A stretch of DNA of 64,000 nt from positions 8,159 through 72,158 of the forward strand of contig JBCCRO010000028.1 in NCBI GenBank assembly GCA_039201605.1, read 5' to 3'. The notes under the pieces are model-generated. The model saw only the letters and a program-made list of their open reading frames with translations, was not told where the DNA came from and did no database searches. Position 1 is the stretch's first letter. Each line of letters opens with the position of its first letter. A program made the position numbers and the translations under genes. The stretch comes from CADEDH01 sp039201605. Its GTDB lineage: Bacteria; Actinomycetota; Acidimicrobiia; Acidimicrobiales; SZUA-35. Below are positions 61,744 to 64,000 of this stretch, one piece after another.

Positions 61744-62357
61744 TGCCCCGCTTGAACGAGGCAAACGTGGAGTTGGCCAACGAGATAATCTCGCGCTACC
61801 CGCGCAAGAAGTCGGCCCTGATCCCGCTGCTGCATCTGGCCCAGGAGCAGGACGGCTACGTCTCCGACGAGGCGATGAAGCACCTGGCCGAACTGGTCGA
61901 GGTGACCCCGGCCGAGGTGCTCGGCACCTGCTCGTTCTACGAGATGTTCAAGCGGGAGCCCGTCGGCAAGTACGTGATCAACATCTGCACCAACATCAGC
62001 TGCCAGCTCAACGGCGGCGAGGAGCTGCTGCACCATGCCGAGGAGACCCTCGGCATCCGCCCCGGCGGCACCACCGACGACGACCTGATCACCATCGAGG
62101 ACGTCGAGTGCATCGCCGCCTGCACCGAGGCCCCCTGCCTCCAGGTCAACTACCGGTACGAGTACCGGGTCGAGAACGACGACTTCGACAAGCTGGTCGC
62201 CGACCTGCGCAACGGTCGCCGCGACGACATCCCGCCTCACGGGACCCTGGGCAAGGTCCGTCAACACATCGCCCCGAGCCAGCTGGCCGGCATCGAGCCC
62301 CCCGAAACGGCGGGCACCCCGGCCTGGTTCAGCTCCCGTCAGCCCGAGGAGGACTGA
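61743..62357 (+). CDS. nuoE: NADH-quinone oxidoreductase subunit E
   Basis: 204 residues. A thioredoxin-fold [2Fe-2S] protein: the ligands are in NICTNISCQLNGGEE and ECIAACTEAPCLQVN. The usual N-terminal helix bundle (ELANEIISRYPRKKSALIPL and VEVTPAEVLGTCSFYEMF) is present. Partner of NuoF in the NADH-oxidising module. Start is the ATG at 61743, one base overlapping the repeat frame's stop. Confidence 0.94.
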   Translation: MPRLNEANVELANEIISRYPRKKSALIPLLHLAQEQDGYVSDEAMKHLAELVEVTPAEVLGTCSFYEMFKREPVGKYVINICTNISCQLNGGEELLHHAEETLGIRPGGTTDDDLITIEDVECIAACTEAPCLQVNYRYEYRVENDDFDKLVADLRNGRRDDIPPHGTLGKVRQHIAPSQLAGIEPPETAGTPAWFSSRQPEED

Positions 62358-62358
62358 G

Positions 62359-63837
62359 GTGGCCACCAACGCCTACGTGCCCCACGCTGCGGGCTACGTC
62401 GACAACGAGGGACCCAAGGTCGTGTCGGCCCGGTTCGCCGATCCGGAGAGCCATCAGCTTTCCCGCTTCGTCGCCACCGGCGGGTACAGCGGTCTGCGCA
62501 AGGCCTTGGACATGGCCCCCCACGAGGCCGCCGGCGTGGTCAAGGACGCCGTGCTCCTCGGTCGCGGTGGCGCCGGCTTCCCCGCCGGTATCAAGTGGGG
62601 CTTCATGCCCCCGGTCTGGCCCCGGTACCTGGTGGTCAACGGTGACGAGTCCGAGCCCGGCACCTACAAGGACCGGCTCCTCATGGAGCGCGATCCCCAT
62701 CAGCTGATCGAGGGTTGCGTCATCACCTGCTACGCCCTCGGTCTGAACACCTGCTACCTCTACGTCCGGGGCGAGATGGCCGAGGCCCAGGAGCGCATCG
62801 CCCAGGCCCTCAACGACGCCTACGAGGCCAACTACGTCGGGGCCAACATCTGCGGCACCGATGTGAGCATCGACGTGGTGCTCACGTGGGGCGCCGGCGC
62901 CTACATCGTGGGCGAGGAGACCGCCCTCATCGAGAGCCTCGAGGGCAACCGGGGCATGCCCCGGCTCAAGCCCCCGTTCTTCCCGGCGGCAAAGGGCCTC
63001 TACATGAAGCCCACGATCGTCAACAACGTGGAGACGCTGGCCAACGTCGGCTGGCTCATGATCAACGGCGCCGACGAGTACAAGAAGATGGGGTCGGAGA
63101 AATCGCCCGGCACCCGCATGCTGGCCATCAGCGGCCACGTCAATCGGCCGGGTGTCTACGAGGTGGAGCAGGGCAAGGTCACGTTCCGCGACCTGTTCTA
63201 CGGCGACAACTACTGCCAGGGCATCCGCGACGGCAACGACCTCAAGATGTTCATCCCCGGTGGCGGCTCGGCCCCGTGGTTCTTCCCCGAGCAGCTCGAT
63301 CTGCCGATCGAGGCCGGCGATGTCGGCGCCGCCGGCTCGATGCTCGGCTCGGGCGCCATCGTGGCCATGGACCACACCACCGACGCGGTGAAGGCCTGCC
63401 TCCGGGTGGTGCGCTTCTTCGCCCGGGAGTCCTGCGGCAAGTGCACGCCCTGTCGCGAGGGCACCACCTGGGAGGAGAAGATCCTCCAGCGCATCCTCGA
63501 CGGTCACGGCCGCCCCGACGACATCGATCTCCTGCTCGACGTCGGCTCGCAGATCAGCCCCGGCGACTATCCCAAGGCGGCCTGGGAGGAGAAGGGCCTG
63601 GCGGCGGTGCCGTTCCCACCCAAGCAGACCACGATCTGCCCCCTCGGTCCCTCGTCTGTGGCCCCCATCACGTCCGCCATCCGCCGATTCCGTCCGGAGT
63701 TCGAGGCCCACATCGCCCGCAACGACGAGTACGCCGTCGCAGTCCAGATCAACGGCAACGGCGCCCACAACGGCAACGGCGACAACGGCGCCCACGCCGA
63801 GGACGAGACCGACGCCACCGAAGAGGTCCACGCCTGA
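62359..63837 (+). CDS. nuoF: NADH-quinone oxidoreductase subunit F
   Basis: 492 residues from GTG 62359. The NADH-binding glycine-rich loop is GRGGAGFPAGIKWGF; FMN-site block VNGDESEPGTYKDRLL; Fe-S cysteines in ARESCGKCTPCREGTTWEEK and the fourth in TTICPLGPSSV. It oxidises NADH with FMN and passes electrons to NuoE and NuoG. The C-terminal 40 residues are an Asn/Gly/His and acidic extension (NGNGAHNGNGDNGAHAEDE) not typical of the family. Confidence 0.95.
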   Translation: MATNAYVPHAAGYVDNEGPKVVSARFADPESHQLSRFVATGGYSGLRKALDMAPHEAAGVVKDAVLLGRGGAGFPAGIKWGFMPPVWPRYLVVNGDESEPGTYKDRLLMERDPHQLIEGCVITCYALGLNTCYLYVRGEMAEAQERIAQALNDAYEANYVGANICGTDVSIDVVLTWGAGAYIVGEETALIESLEGNRGMPRLKPPFFPAAKGLYMKPTIVNNVETLANVGWLMINGADEYKKMGSEKSPGTRMLAISGHVNRPGVYEVEQGKVTFRDLFYGDNYCQGIRDGNDLKMFIPGGGSAPWFFPEQLDLPIEAGDVGAAGSMLGSGAIVAMDHTTDAVKACLRVVRFFARESCGKCTPCREGTTWEEKILQRILDGHGRPDDIDLLLDVGSQISPGDYPKAAWEEKGLAAVPFPPKQTTICPLGPSSVAPITSAIRRFRPEFEAHIARNDEYAVAVQINGNGAHNGNGDNGAHAEDETDATEEVHA

Positions 63838-64000
63838 TGACGCCGTTCACGCCGTTCGCTTCGCTCACTAACCAGGTTGGGGCTGTGCCCCAACCTGCGG
63901 TTTCGGCCGGTGGGTTCGCCTGGATGACGCCGTTCGCGCCGGTCACGCCGTTCGCTTTGCTCACGCCGTTCGCTTTGCTCACGCCGTTCGCTTTGCTCAC
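63837..64000 (+). repeat. 18-bp repeat array and hairpin after nuoF, running off the window edge
   Basis: Begins with GCCGTTCGCTTCGCTCAC, then TAACCAGGTT and a hairpin CAGGTTGGGGC-TGT-GCCCCAACCTG (63873-63897). Then one degenerate and three exact copies of ACGCCGTTCGCTTTGCTC (63927-63998). An ATG at 63837 overlapping the nuoF stop (TGATG) opens a frame that reads through the whole array (TPFTPFASLTNQVG ... TPFALLTPFALLT) with no stop before the edge. Same element type as between nuoD and nuoE. Confidence 0.75.

Noticed and set aside
62329..63831. 500-codon minus-strand frame opposite nuoF
   Set aside because: Shadow; nuoF has complete NADH, FMN and Fe-S motifs.

Overview
This window is from a high-GC Gram-positive bacterium, most likely an actinobacterium of the Acidimicrobiia type. 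The grounds are a WhiB protein, an MshA/YbjN mycothiol-type pair, an RsiG-type c-di-GMP-binding anti-sigma protein, a rex-hemACD-hemB-hemL cluster, DUF4214 and CAP surface proteins, many GTG starts, frequent apparently leaderless genes (a TANNNT box 6-9 bases before the start codon) and a menaquinol-type complex III whose cytochrome b is split into two b6/subunit-IV-like genes. Species cannot be fixed by eye.

Layout. (1) Bases 1-10,919, all on the minus strand: a tightly overlapping conjugative-transfer operon of an integrative element. It holds an FtsK/SpoIIIE-type coupling ATPase, a DUF2637-HTH protein, WhiB, an M15 peptidase, small membrane proteins, TrbL-like and SCO6880-like proteins, and a VirB4-like ATPase cut by the window edge. 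It starts from a promoter overlapping a perfect inverted repeat next to a divergent GntR regulator (11,054). (2) Bases 11,054-24,355: accessory cargo. It holds a GntR-phosphotransferase-CorA-like operon, a coiled-coil protein, a TIR-phosphoribosyltransferase fusion, a second longer CorA-like membrane protein, a roughly 1,000-residue membrane patatin, a lipoprotein and a TIR-TM-TPR protein. This looks like a defence or conflict island and is the most interesting part of the window. A tRNA-Lys(TTT) at 24,356-24,430 has its 3' end facing the island and may mark its edge; no integrase is visible. (3) Bases 24,500-52,300: mostly core genes: proteases, phosphatases, MoaD/ThiS-like, RsiG-like, MshA, ProC, SAM hydrolase, a CAP protein, an acyl-CoA ligase, Rex and the C5-pathway haem genes, a DUF4214 metalloprotease, a RarD-type transporter and a second acyl-CoA ligase. 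(4) Bases 51,400-64,000: respiratory genes. A divergent monohaem cytochrome c is followed by an operon running TM protein, ferredoxin, cytochrome b6-like, subunit-IV-like, Rieske, dihaem cytochrome c, TM protein, then nuoA-nuoF.

How it fits together: Rex probably links NADH/NAD+ status to its own cluster and possibly to haem supply, and the respiratory block uses haem and Fe-S proteins to move electrons from NADH to menaquinone and on to cytochrome c. Between nuoD and nuoE, and again after nuoF, lie short translated 18-bp repeat arrays with hairpins whose stems differ in sequence but keep pairing. In the intergenic region after hemL there is a 98-bp tandem repeat.
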